50,970 nucleotides of DNA from Cerioporus squamosus (Eukaryota; Basidiomycota; Agaricomycetes; Polyporales; Polyporaceae), in assembly GCA_022592435.1 (NCBI GenBank), contig JABYQS010000228.1:1-50970 (forward strand). The letters run 5' to 3'. The translations under genes were made by a program, and so were the position numbers. Below, one piece after another: positions 11,893-25,395 of the stretch. The notes below the pieces were generated by a model. That model made no database searches, was not told the DNA's origin, and saw only the letters and a program-made list of their open reading frames with translations. The first letter of the stretch is position 1. Every line of letters starts with the position of its first letter.

Positions 11893-11968
11893 GACAGCCT
11901 TCTCTTCATCAGCTTCATTGGCTTAATTTCGGCCCTCCTGGTCCGAAAGCATAACGCGCGCTGAATGG

Positions 11969-12700
11969 TCAGTGCCCCAAAGATGAATAATTAGAACCTG
12001 AAGCGCACTCATAAGTGATCCGTCTTATTCGTTTCCACCCCAGAAGTTGCTTGAGAACCTCTTGTCCCCCCATCAGCTGCGGGCTTGGAATTGGCGTCAT
12101 TACGAGCGAGAATCGCCGCACCTGCCGGAAGCGTAGCGAACCGTTCATACGAGGAGGCAGCTGACCAGCGGAAAGCTCGACATGTCCTGACGACGTCAGT
12201 GTGAAAGAGACTCGGCGCGTGAGATCGACATTCTCACATGTACACACCTGACCTTCACTGTGTGGCGCGTCACGGCTGGTCGAGACGGGCCTCACTCGAC
12301 GGACAGCAGATGGACAGGTAAGCACCAACGCCGACGCCCTGGAATCCAGGGGCAGGTGCGCTCCGCTGAGAGGCCCTTCTCGCAAGACGCCGTCGAATTG
12401 CGAAGCCACTGCGTGGTTTGACAAGTCGTTTAAGAAGATACTGCTCACCTCGATTGCTGTGACGTGGGTGGCTTCTGCACGATCGTACGGCACTTCGTCC
12501 CGAGGTTGCGAACGAACCTGGGGTGTGCTTCCTGGCTAGGTAAACCATACAATGACACCGAGAGGCCTCGGATCTAATACAAGAAACACGCAGAGTACGA
12601 ACCATCGCAAGGTCCGTTGACATTTTGGTACATCGCAAGGCCACCTGACAGATGAGGCGTGTTAGTCGATGTATTTCGTTGTCGAGAGGCATAATTCTCG
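11969..12700 (-). CDS. Possible small multi-exon gene, not recognised
   Basis: Several minus-strand stretches look exon-like. One segment near 12600-12640 reads GLAMYQNVNGPCD and ends at a donor-like GTTCG. A branch-point-like CTAAC followed by TGTCAG sits just before it. Another (12440-12540) includes PYDRAEATHVTAIE before GTGAGC. A third (12100-12245) reads DLTRRVSFTLTSSGHVELS. The frames do not join into one clear protein, and I recognise no domain. It lies directly downstream of the RVB1 gene on the same strand, so some of it could be RVB1 3' untranslated sequence. Limits are approximate. Confidence 0.22.
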
Positions 12701-12773
12701 CCCTGTTCGACTCGGCCCAGAGAGGGAAAGAACACGCACCTACACAACACCCGCACCGCTCCTCCGGAAGACC

Positions 12774-14542
<1,769 letters not shown>

Positions 14543-14746
14543 GGCGGCGAGCTCGTCGTGTAGAATGATGAGGAACGACCTGGACGCGACGTCCTCAACG
14601 CGCGTCGGTTTGTTCACCCTCCGACCTATCTCCGATCCACTACAGTGCAGTGTGGCGCCCACAAGTTCCTATTACGACACACCTCCGCTCGAAACGAGAT
14701 CGCGTCTGTGGCTCGCGTTCAGCCAACCTCGACTCTGTTGTTCACC
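14543..14746. promoter_or_regulatory. Shared divergent promoter region of RVB1 and HAP5
   Basis: Only 204 bases separate the start codons of RVB1 (minus) and HAP5 (plus), so both promoters and 5' untranslated regions must lie here or overlap. I see no TATA box, in contrast to the secreted-enzyme genes of this window. A CCAAC sequence is present but no exact CCAAT box. Confidence 0.6.
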
Positions 14747-15619
14747 ATGTCGTCCTCGTCAAACAAGCCTTTCGTGCAGCCTGGAGAACCTCTCAATGAC
14801 TTCTTGAGGTCGTTCTGGCAAAGACAAATTGATGCTGCCGAGCAGGAGACCCCCGACTATCGCCATCCTCCCCTTCCGCTCGCGCGAATCAAGAAGGTCA
14901 TGAAGAGTGACCCGGAGGTCAAAGTACGCCCCTGGAGAGTTTGGCTCGGTATGTAAGACTTACGCAAGGACCCCTTAGATGATTGCGGCAGACGGTGCGT
15001 GATGGAGATGCCCCCGCGTGGCTTGGACAAGTCTCATGGGAGTTTCAGCCCCCATCCTCTTCTGCAAAGCATGCGAGAGTGCGTTCTTGGCATCTGTGTC
15101 AAGTGTATGACATACTAAAGACTGGAGTCATGCTACCTGCAGTCTTCATTGCGGAGATCACGGCGCGTGCCTTCATTATCGCAGACTCCAACAAACGTCG
15201 AACACTGTCGCGCGCCGACATAGCGAAGGCCCTGAGCAAGTCGGACCAGTTCGACTTCCTCATAGACATCGTGCCTCGTGAGGAGCCTCCTGGCGGTGGT
15301 GCACAGGGTGCAAATGCAGCGGGACGCGTACCCAAGAAGGGGGGCGCAGCACCAGGCAACGCTAGCGCTGTGAGTTTCCCAAATCCCATCCGCATCCTCT
15401 CAGTGCTGACGGATGTTTAGACTGCTCAGAGTCACGACGATTCGCAAAATGGCGCTTTGGAGAACGGAGGGGGTGACTCCGAGGACGTCCCTGGTGCTGT
15501 GGACCTGGACCAGGTACGTCGTCAAGATGTTACCATATCGTCGTTCGAATCTCTGACCGCATACCTACTACCAGCTGCAGTCGCTGCTGCAAACCCCTGG
15601 CTCTATAGAGTCTCGTTGA
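14747..15619 (+). CDS. HAP5: CCAAT-binding factor subunit HAP5 / NF-YC (histone-fold)
   Basis: HAP5 is the NF-YC-type subunit of the fungal CCAAT-binding complex, pairing with HAP3 and acting with HAP2 in the nucleus. The ATG at 14747 starts [11 protein letters not shown]. The histone fold runs from [16 protein letters not shown] through [14 protein letters not shown] and [11 protein letters not shown] to [13 protein letters not shown]. Exons 14747-14923, 14979-14994 and 15049-15078 join in frame to the exon starting near 15126, and the 16-base exon 2 is unusually small. The C-terminal part is glycine- and alanine-rich, then acidic. A last exon encoding [14 protein letters not shown] and TGA 15617-15619 gives about 195 residues. 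An alternative last exon at about 15713 cannot be excluded. Related histone-fold proteins such as DPB3/CHRAC are possible, but the [11 protein letters not shown] block favours HAP5. Confidence 0.92.
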
Positions 15620-17207
15620 AGCTAGCTCAACATTATAATGCTGTCAAGTTTTCTGGATTGTCGTTGCTCTCGAACTGTACTTATGCCTTGTATATTGTAT
15701 TCATTTGCGCAGTCCCCCTTCAGGCTTGACGTCAGAAGTGCGATTCCTAACTCGACTAAGGACGAAGGTATACTATGATTGAGGACTGCTTATCAGACAC
15801 TGTGCGCGCAGCTGAACAACATCGTTCGTGATAGGCGGATAGCACCAAGCATACTCGCCGTCGCTGTCTCGTGAGTAGTCCTGTAGTCAGGACTGTTTTC
15901 TCTGTCAGGCATAACGACACACCCAGGGATCTCAGATCTCAGTGCCCGTACAGGTCTGGTAACGTGCGAAATATGACGAGAGTCCGACGGATCTCCTTCT
16001 TCTCTCCTCGTGTGTTGCCAGTAGGGTTGGAAATGTCATCCGAATTGGCATGCTCGCCTCCGCTCCGACGAGAGATGGCCTGCGATGGAGATCAGCACGT
16101 CAAGCATCTTGAAAGCTGCAGTGACGGATTTCCACTGGGTGCGTCGCCCTACGCCATAAACTGCTGGCTAATCGCGTTGGCACACAGGTTTCCCAATTGT
16201 TACAACCTACGGGGTACTGTCTCAGCATGAGACGAAAAGCACGAAGGAGGACATATGTAATCCAGTAGGCCGCGTACCCCGAGGGCACGTCGCGACTCGG
16301 ACTGTGAACGCACTCTTTCAGCTCACCTCGAAGCCCTACGTGTAACGTCACGCCTACGCTGCATCCTGCGGCGCCACTCATGAGAGATGACCAAGACATG
16401 CATCGGTGAAGGCTCGGCATTTATGCCCGCTGGGCCATTCATTCGTCAGGTGCAGTGCAGACTAGTACGACATGCCAATCCACGCTAAGCCCGCAGTATG
16501 TTCTCTAATCGGGTCGACGTATGACTAAATCCACTTTACTGATGTGACTAGTAGGATTCGTCAGGCCTTGTTGGACTCTCCCGCTCCCCTCCGCCTGGAC
16601 GTCTCGACGCCGCCTTGGACAGGTCAACAAGAATCCCTCGGTCATCGCGCGAGTGCGCAGCATGATGTGCTGTCCCGAAGCATCTTCAGGTTCAAGGATG
16701 GACTTCCTTCGAGCCACGAAGGTCGGCTCTCGCGGGAAACAGACGACGGGATGCGGTGTGCGTGAGACCGCGCAGCTTCTCGGAGAGTTGCGTATGTCAC
16801 TTTTTTCTTTGAGCTTACCACCCAAGGGCCAACAGCGCGCAATATGGCTAAGCCTGGAGCGTCTGGGAACAGCGACGTCATGGTCAGACGGTGTTCACGG
16901 TGGGTATGATGGCCAAAGCCTATGCATGGTACCTGATTACGCATGGACAGACGCACACCAGCTGTATAATACCGCCCGGACTACTGGTGCATTTGCATTA
17001 CCAAAACAGAAACATCATGCGGCTACTACGCCCGAAAACCAACGACTGACAGAGTACAATAACGAACGTGGTGCTGCGTCCGCGAAAAGGACGTCAGTAC
17101 GACCGAAGATCGACGCATGCGAGGGATACAGACGGCCCCACCTTGAAAGGAGGACTCGAAGACTCAAGACTGCGCGCAGAACCTGATGACCGTGCTGGTC
17201 GTCACAT
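15620..17207. other. Gene-poor stretch downstream of HAP5
   Basis: About 1.6 kb contains the HAP5 3' end and no gene I can support. Short reading frames on both strands lack domains and splice-joined continuations. No repeat or RNA gene was seen. Confidence 0.4.
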
Positions 17208-17602
17208 TTACTGGCCAACTTGACGGGTGACGGTGTGGGCGACCGTCCAGGTGGTGGGAGTAGTGATGGTGGTCACCCAAGGCTCCTCTGCAGAACAGAA
17301 GGTCAGCGTTCGCAATGGACTCGGGGCATGGCATGAACGACGGCTTACTCTGGATGAAGCTCTGCAGGACCCGCGTGGCGGTGAACGTCTCAGTGGTGAA
17401 GTGAGTCGTGAGGGTCGCCTCGACGTCGGGAGAGTCGCGAACTTCGTTGGGCTGTACGAAACGCAAGTGAATGAATCAGTACGGGGGACGTATGAGACAC
17501 CGCGGCGCCAAGGCCCAGCCAGGTGCACGAGGAACGGACACGCACGGCGGCGACAGCAAGAGCAGCAAGGCTCGCAAGGGTGATGAACGACTTGAACTGC
17601 AT
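17208..17602 (-). CDS. Small secreted protein, 79 residues, three exons
   Basis: I built this gene from splice sites. Exon 1 (17546-17602) encodes a clean signal peptide, MQFKSFITLASLAALAVAA. Exon 2 (17349-17451) and exon 3 (17208-17287) join in frame through introns with standard GT and AG ends, giving 240 coding bases and a TAA stop. The mature part is about 60 residues and threonine-rich (TTHFTTETFTATRV, then TTITTPTTWTVAHTV). It has no cysteine and no domain I recognise. It is probably exported, and the threonines are possible O-glycosylation sites. A TATAAG box lies about 112 bases upstream. No function can be assigned. Such small secreted proteins in wood-decay fungi are often expressed on lignocellulose, which would fit the neighbourhood, but that is inference. 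Confidence 0.72.
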
Positions 17603-17712
17603 GTTGTGTACTTGTCACTGTCGTGAGGAGAGAAGTGCGGGCGGGCAGGTTCGAAGCGAGGGAACTAGTTGTTGTAGGGCAACTGAAGCGGCATGGCCCC
17701 TCGGCGAGAACT

Positions 17713-17718
17713 TATAAG
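17713..17718 (-). promoter_or_regulatory. TATA box of the small secreted protein gene
   Basis: The minus-strand TATAAG core lies about 112 bases before the ATG at 17602. It supports the small gene model. Confidence 0.45.
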
Positions 17719-20700
17719 GCTCCACCGCGGTCGTTACTCCGCGCGTGTTACGACGCGCAAAGCACGCAAGGTAAGCTGACAAGAGGGCGGTGCCGGTCTT
17801 CCATAACCTGGCCCTCGGATCCGATCGTCGCGCGAGGCGCAGTAGGTCATGCCCAGTCACTGCGGCCTCCGTACGGATTCTGAGAGGCTGATGAGCGGGC
17901 GAATGAACGGAGGGTTCCTGGCGCTATGCAGAGCTCTGCATGGGAACGATGAGTCTTGCAGGTGACGAGAGGGACCAGACGGGCCAAGGAGCACGTTTGC
18001 AACCAATGACAGGGATGATGGGGCTGATGGCGGCCTCCGGAGGAGGGACGGTCGGCGTGCGCTGTTCGCGTTCTCAACTGCGGACATTCGGCAAGCGAAA
18101 CAAACGCTGCCCGCCCGTCGTATGCCCTGTTTAGCCTCTGTATGGCAAGTGTTCATTGTATCTAAGCTCTCCAGATCTCGGGTGCGTGCGAGCGGGCCGA
18201 CGATCGCTGCCAGCTGCGGCGCCAGTGCGCTGGTTACTTCAATCTCAGATACAGGCACCTTTTCCCCGACGCGTCCTCGGACTCTACAACGGTTCACAAC
18301 ATCATTACATCTCCCCGCCGGTTGTTAGTGGCGTTCAGCGGAAGCAAATGTTGCTCACTGTGGGTATATTGAGCCCCGATGTAGAGGACACTCGTAGATG
18401 CCTCCGAGAACGCGAGAATGCTTCAGGCGGCCGAAATATTTGCGGGCTTGGTCTCCCGAGCGCAACCTTGTGCGGAGAAGCTCGGAGTTGGAGGACCAGC
18501 TAGCTCATGACTCGGAGATCCTTGTTGCGAGCGGTCCTCTCCGGCTGCCCACAAAATTGCGGGCTGACGCCAGGGCATCCTACAGGAACTAAGACTGTTA
18601 CGATTTCGGCCAACGGAGACACTTCACCTGTGGCCGGGCCTAAGGAGGGTTAGATGCGTCAGGAACCGGAGTGTAGTTCCTCATTGCAGTATGGCCGATG
18701 CTTACTGGACGCGAACAATGCACAAGGTAACCAACAGCCTGTTGGCGATGCGAAGTCTCCCGCCTCAAGCACTACGATGGGTCGGTTGGCCTCAGTCCTC
18801 TTGTCCGGATACTGTATACCGGCGGTCGCCGCACTCATCCAGCAACTTGCTGCGGAGCCGTTAGCCGCACGGTGACGAGCACAGCTGCGCCTGCCTGCGC
18901 ACGTACATATGTGATCCTCGGTTGTCATACTCGCTTGTGACAGGTAAATCTTGTACAATGGATAGAAGGCGATTCGTCGCAGGGAAGCTGTCAAGCCAGA
19001 CAACTGTCCTCGGTGGCGTAACAGAAGGAGGCGGCAGAGCGGCGGCGACCATTGCCAGTGGAAGCGCTAGAACAAGTCGCCACAAGCAAACACGGCAGTG
19101 AGTTTGTGCAGGACAACGAACATTGGCGCGTAGTCGTACCTTGTCCGACAATCGTCTCAGGAGAGGAGAAGAGGAACAACGTCCATCTCAGAGTACGCGG
19201 TTGGCACCATGTGGACCAAGGCGTATTGAGATGATGTCTACGCACGGTGGACGCACCTGAAAGGAGTTCAGTCATCTCCGGAGTCCGTCACATACGGATC
19301 GAACGCCACCACGGATAGGCACGGACTTCCAGTCCCGAGCTGTAATGGCCATGGTATCTGCGACGAGCGTGTCCGTGCTTCATCAGTGTATGTAGGCAAA
19401 TCGGTCATCGCGCACCTGTTCGATCAAGCTCTGAGTGCCTGACACTGTGACAGGGCTCGCTGCGTCCCTACTATACTGTACGAGGAAGACGTGGACTATG
19501 AAGACCAATCAAGACACCCTCAGGCTGGCTCCACGCTCATCGGGACCGCGTTGGACGAACGCGACAATACGGCTCTCGGCACCAGAAGGCCGATGCCGCA
19601 GGTAGCCGTCTGATGCGTCTTTACGGCAACACAACAGACGAGGCGACTCTGGAGTCGGGAGTGGGTCCTGAGAGTCGAGTCAAAGAGACCTCGAGGCTAG
19701 ACAGCACTGGAGTCTGGATGGCTAGTATGACCGACTCACGAGGAATGCGGGCGGAGCCTCGACCCCATGCAGACCTAGTGACCGAAACCGAGCATGCGCC
19801 GTTACGAGCCGTTCAGAGTGGGCAGTGTGTAACGGAATGCGGAAGTAACCCTGGTCCACGAACTTGAGACTCGGAAGCGGCCGACCACGAGATCGAGATC
19901 GTCCGACTATCGGCTTAGTGCTCGCTGCATCACGATGTCGCAGAGAACTTGAGTGTACCAGGCACTGATAACCACCTAATGCTGTTTGTGTGCGTAAAGG
20001 GCCTGCAAGGTGCAAACGCGCGTTCGGAAGGGCCGACTGACTGACCCTGTTGCCGAACAAACCAGTCATGATTGAAGGATATCAGACAGATTATGCCACA
20101 TGCCAAGCCCTCCAACCGAGGCGGTTCTCAGAGTCTGTCATCAACACTCGGACTCGAATGTGGGCACTGATGTCTGAGAGACATGTAGTCGCTGTCCGCG
20201 TGACTGACGCCGCAGCCAGGATCTAAAAGCAAGTCGCCGGAAATTGAAGGAGGGGTGCCCGAAGCTTGGAAAATGGAGAAAAAGCTCGAATAACGGCTCC
20301 TCATCGCCATTTCGCACACAACTTTGAAGGTTGACATTCTGTTCGCGAAATTTGCTCACCTGGGCGCGTCGTCGAACGCGAGCATTTGAGCGTTAACCGC
20401 TGACTATGCGGGCTTCGGATGCACCAGTATCGGTCGTATCATGATACATTTGGGCGACTGACATGCTCCCGACCATGATGAGTGAGATGAGACGAGACTG
20501 TCTGGACTCTGGATGGTACATCGGTGATTACGGTCAAGCAGGGTGGGTTGTGGCAGGCGCCTGGCGGCGGCAAAGACGCGGGGGCGTGTGAGCGCCTCGC
20601 CATCAGATCGCAGCGTTTCACGGTCTTTCCGGTCCCGTCACCCTCGCATCCTATTACGCTGCTGCGATATTCCCTCAGTCTCCATGTCTACGCGGCCACT

Positions 20701-21480
20701 GCCGCTCTATGTTTTCTCAGACTTTCCGCAGTTCCCTGGCAGAAGCACGCCGACCACCGTAGGACGATCCCATTGCGCTCAGCTGCGGACGTCCTCAGCC
20801 TGTGAGTCTGCACGACCTGTTCGTTGGTCTCAAAGTACTCATATGTCGCATCACAGAGGCGTCGTATGTCATGCATGCACCGCCGCGGAACGATGAGTCT
20901 TTCATGAACCTGACATATGTCCGTATCTGGTCGCTGCATTCGAATCCATCATGTGTCAATATCTTCACGTCGTCCGCAGCCCCTCTGATGCCTACCGTCG
21001 GGCGGAAATGTGCGAATTCCCGAGGCAACTATGTCCTCCAACGGCGGCGCGTCCTGCATTGCCTCATACGCGTTCCTGAGGGCTGAGGAGGGACTGCTCA
21101 GCTGATGCAACTTGGCAGGAAACGTACCTGTGCGTCTTCCATACCTGGATGAAGATGCCGGCAGCAGTCAGCGGCGGAAGGACGGTGCGCCCTTCCGGAG
21201 ACGGTCTACTCAACTCCCGCGTTCATCGCACGACCTGTCTAGCTACCATGTCCGGATCTGATGGACGGGGGATGTCGAGCGCAGTAGAGCGCCGTGTGTA
21301 CCTTGCGCCAGTGGTTAACCGACGCTGCGGTGACCCGACGCACGCGCGACTTTGGACTCCACGAGAACGGTGTCCGAAGTGGGAAGTGCTGCGTTCTGCA
21401 GGGCGGCATAGCGCTTGCGTGGCTGATCCCAGGCGGGAACGGACTCAACGGACTACCCTTCCCTGAGTCCGTCAGATCCT
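17719..21480. other. Gene-poor stretch of about 3.8 kb
   Basis: I find no gene here that I can support. Reading frames are short and none joins by splice sites into a domain. Two weak exon-like traces exist. One is on plus at 20682-20815, starting MSTRPLPLYVF and ending at GTGAGT. The other is on minus near 21000-21120, reading LRNAYEAMQDAPPLEDIVAS. They may be relics of genes. No terminal repeats or transposase motifs were seen. Confidence 0.4.
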
Positions 21481-21502
21481 GGGGCGCTTCAAAGCCCTGA
21501 CA

Positions 21503-21508
21503 TATAAA
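21503..21508 (+). promoter_or_regulatory. TATA box of laccase 1
   Basis: TATAAA lies 99 bases before the laccase ATG at 21607, at nearly the same distance as the TATAAA of laccase 2. Confidence 0.6.
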
Positions 21509-21606
21509 CTCCCTCCGGTCTCCTCTCCAGTACTCCACAACAGGCTTCGTTCCTTCGCCTTCTCGCCAGTCCCGTTCGCAGCTTTCCCTTCGGACACTCC
21601 TTCGTT

Positions 21607-23539
21607 ATGAGCAAGTTCCAGTCTTTGGTGGCTTTTGTTGCCCTTACCCTCGCGACTTCTCGTCTTGCGGCCGCCGCGATTGGCCCAGTCGCCGACCTGA
21701 CAATCACCAACGCGGACATTAATCCTGATGGCTTCACCCGCGCTGCTGTCCTCGCAAACAATGTCTTCCCCGGCCCTCTCATCACGGGAAACAAGGTTCG
21801 TGCTTCGCATTCTGGCGCAGTTCATGGTGTTGATTTTAGTTCGAACACAGGGTGACAACTTCCAGCTCAACGTCGTTGACAACCTCTCCAATGACACTAT
21901 GTTGACTGCTACCACCATTGTCAGTGCTTCTTGATATCGAGCCGGGCATATGTATATTGACCTTGTTGGCCTGGGTCGCTTTCGTAGCACTGGCACGGTT
22001 TCTTCCAGAAGGGCACGAACTGGGCAGACGGCCCAGCCTTCGTTAACCAGTGCCCAATATCGACCGGGAACTCGTTCTTGTACAACTTCAACGCGCCGGA
22101 TCAGGCTGGCACCTTCTGGTACCACAGCCACTTGTCGACCCAGTACTGCGATGGTCTTCGCGGCCCCATGGTCGTCTACGACGATGCTGACCCTCATGCG
22201 TCTTTGTACGACGTTGATGACGGTATGCTTGCGCCCCTTCGCCCTGTCCCGCCCGCTGACTGGTTTCCTCTTCAGAAAGCACCGTCATCACCTTGGCGGA
22301 CTGGTACCATACCGCTGCTCGCCTCGGTCCCCGCTTCCCCCTCGGTTCTGACTCGACCCTCATCAACGGTCTTGGCCGCTTTGCTGGTGGGGATGCCGAC
22401 GCGCCTCTCACCGTCATCAGCGTGACTTCCGGCAAACGCTACCGTTTCCGCCTCATCAGCATATCTTGCGACCCGAACTTCACGTTCACAATCCAGGGCC
22501 ACACAATGACCGTCATCGAAGTTGATGCCGTCAACGTGCAGCCTTACGAAGTGGACTCCATCCAGATCTTCGCTGGCCAGCGCTACTCGTTCGTCGTACG
22601 TCTGGCTTGTCTCGCCCATCACTGCGCATTGATCTCACTTTACGTCGTTTCAGCTCACGGCGGATCAAGCGGTCGACAACTACTGGGTCCAGGCCATCCC
22701 GAGCATTGGTACGATCACCACCGACGGCGGCGTCAACTCTGCCATCCTCCGCTACGACGGCGCCGACATCGTCGAGCCCGCCGCGGCCACCGTCACCGGC
22801 AGCAACCCCCTCGTCGAGACCTCCCTCGTTCCGCTCGAGAACCTCGCTGCCCCGGGTGAGCCCACGATCGGCGGTGTCGACTACCCCCTCAACCTGGACT
22901 TCAGCTTCGACGGCACGAACTTCGCGATCAACGGGGCTACCTTCACGCCGCCCACCGTCCCTGTCCTTCTGCAGATCATGAGCGGTGCGCAGGACGTCGC
23001 GGACCTCCTCCCCAGCGGCAGCATCTACTCGCTCCCCTCGAACGCGACGATCGAGCTCTCCTTCCCGATTACGGCCACGAACGCGCCTGGTGCTCCCCAC
23101 CCCTTCCACTTGCACGGTGTATGTGTCCATCTCTCTCCGTTAGGCATTTCTATCGCTGACCGATCTCATGCAGCACACCTTCTACGTTGTACGCTCGGCC
23201 GGCAGCACCGAGTACAACTACGTCAACCCGCCCCAGCGCGACACCGTCAGCACCGGTACCGCTGGCGACAACGTCACCATCCGGTTCACGACGAACAACC
23301 CCGGCCCGTGGTTCCTCCACTGCCACATCGACTTCCACCTCGAGGCTGGCTTCGCCGTCGTCTTCGGCGAGGACATCCCCAGCATCTCGGACGCGAACCC
23401 TCCTTCCTGTAAGTATCCCGCCGCTTGGTCGTGATGCTCATCAGAACCGTACCTGATGCTCTGCTCTCTCTTCTCAGCTGCTTGGGAGGACCTGTGCCCG
23501 ACGTACAACTCGGTGTACCCCAACGGTGACGGCAACTGA
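21607..23539 (+). CDS. Laccase 1 (secreted multicopper oxidase)
   Basis: Laccase (EC 1.10.3.2) oxidises phenols, and lignin phenolics through radicals, with reduction of oxygen to water outside the cell. A signal peptide ([20 protein letters not shown]) precedes [10 protein letters not shown], the usual mature start. All four copper signatures are intact: [31 protein letters not shown] and [12 protein letters not shown]. The residue ten after the type 1 copper cysteine is phenylalanine, typical of high-potential laccases. Seven exons join in frame, with introns before GDN, HWH, EST, LTA and HTF, and one splitting the serine of SAW. The stop is TGA 23537-23539. The protein is of normal fungal laccase size, about 520 residues. 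It lacks four introns that laccase 2 has, so exons from about 22655 are long and GC-rich. The F-box-like and GH79 genes follow on the same strand. Confidence 0.97.
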
Positions 23540-24410
23540 GCGGAACGCTGCTTCCCGAGGAACAAGAACGCACCCCACCCACTCTTTACACAACTGACAC
23601 TAGCATTGTTATCACGGGACTGGTCGGCGAGGACATTCATAAGTATTATTCATAGTATATAGCCTTCATAGGGTCTTTGGTACATTCTTTCAAGGGCGTG
23701 CATAATAGAGAATCTAATGTGGTCTCTCTCCGTGTCGATGATGTCGCTCGCTACTGTCGGGATTCGAGCATGACGTTTCGGACTCTCTCTCTCTCTCTCC
23801 AGTGGACTCGTCTGCTCAGTGTACTCGTCTGCTCAGTGTACTGTCTCTACGTCGCATTGAAAGTCGTCATTCATTGTGTTATTCTTATTGTACTTATCTA
23901 CGCACGCAACACGAAATTCAATCACTGCTCGGAGTCCTTGAGTGCAAAGTTCGCCGCACACGAAGAGGGCCTACCAGTATTAGCTACCGTACTCCCAGCT
24001 ACCGTACTCCCGAGTCGGAATCCTTCTCTTGACGGCAGCCTTCGAACCCGGGTTTCACAGCGGCCTCCCCATGGTACTCTTAGAGCCGGAGTTCCTCGGC
24101 ATCCTCAGGCTCCTTCGATCCGAATCTCACCGTGCGATCGTACCGGACGGAAGTCGAGTGATACCGACACCACTTTCAAGGACGGACTCGAGGAATCCTC
24201 CGGACTGCGGGCAAGCGCGTCTACGTCCAACTGCAGGATAAGGACCTCCAGGGGATCAACCGATTAAGGGCGGTCAAAGGCCTGTATCGTAGAGAGAGAT
24301 GAGGATGGACGAGCTGAATGAATAGAGGTCGCGGAGGATGTTATCGAAGGTGTATCTGCGCTCAAAACATCCACGGAGGTAGGTATACAAGCTCTCATCT
24401 GCTTCTTTCG
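23540..24410. other. Spacer between laccase 1 and the F-box-like gene
   Basis: The spacer is non-coding as far as I can see. It contains a CT microsatellite near 23788-23800, a 17-base motif repeated twice in tandem near 23804-23840 (ACTCGTCTGCTCAGTGT), and a 15-base motif repeated in tandem near 23981-24013. Reading frames here are short and without motifs. Confidence 0.5.
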
Positions 24411-25395
24411 AACGAGATGGGCTGGTGACGGGTAGAAGCAGCGAGGCGTGATGTAGAGGATGGAGCTAAGACGGACGACGAGCGTGTCTTCTCGTATACT
24501 GTCGTGACAATACCTGAGCAAGGCGCAAGTAAGTACTACATACTCAGAAGCGCTCGTGTGGATGTGCGGCGTCAGCCTCTCGGGATCGGCCGGCCCCTGC
24601 TAGAATCCAACCGTCACCACGACACTGAACATACTTACGGCAGCCGTAAGCATCTACACATGATATACACCTCTTACTGACTTTCTCTTGCCCTGTACTG
24701 CAGGAAGCTGCCAGTTCGCCAGAATGGAGCGGTGGAAGCTACACCTCGATATCCTCCTCCACATCATCTTCGTGGCAGATCTTGAGACCAAGTCGCGGAT
24801 GGTGAAGACATGCCACATCCTGCATCGCGCAGGTGGAAAGTCGATGTTGAGGAGCACCGACGTGGGACTCTACACACGCCGGCAGATCGTGTCTTTCCTC
24901 CTCTTCATGCGCGCGGACGCCCCGGGTCGCTTTCCATCTGTACGGGCACTGCGCTTGGATCCCCGTGGTGCTCACCCGATGGAATCTACGATGTTGATGG
25001 CGGCGTTTTTCTTGGAGCTTGCAGATCGCGGCTCTGCGCTCAGGTCTCTGTACATCGGCGGGCACAACATGACGGACGAGTGGTCGAACGAAGAGCTGGT
25101 ACGCGCGGTGTCGAAGCTGCAATCCATCACCGACCTCACGCTCGACCTGCTCGACCACGGTTCCTGGAATACCTTGAGGAATAATATGCTCTCGCACCTC
25201 GTCCGGGCAGATTTGACCCTCCCTGTCCCAGATCCCTTCCCGATTCCTCCCGCGCTAGTGGCCGTCGACCTCATACAACTCCTCGAAGACTCCCGGGACA
25301 CGCTGCAGTGTCTCACGCTCGTAGGCTCACATATGCACAAGATAGAGACCCGGAAGGGACCAGTCTACCCCTGTCTGGAGACCTTGGAGCTCAAG
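24411..25395 (+). repeat. Duplicated F-box cassette, copy A
   Basis: This stretch, from upstream DNA through most of the F-box-like gene, recurs in direct orientation at about 41027-42049. Similarity includes the non-coding part, such as CAGCCTCTCGGGATCGGCCG about 150 bases before the start codon, so it is a segmental duplication and not only gene-family resemblance. Ends are approximate. Confidence 0.8.

Noticed and set aside
14543..14662. N-terminal extension of RVB1 from an in-frame ATG at 14662
   Set aside because: It would add 40 residues unlike the family and would use most of the short divergent promoter region.
22531..23130. Minus-strand frame of 199 codons over laccase 1
   Set aside because: It is a shadow of the laccase exons. 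Similar shadows occur over laccase 2, RVB1 and Gypsy Pol.
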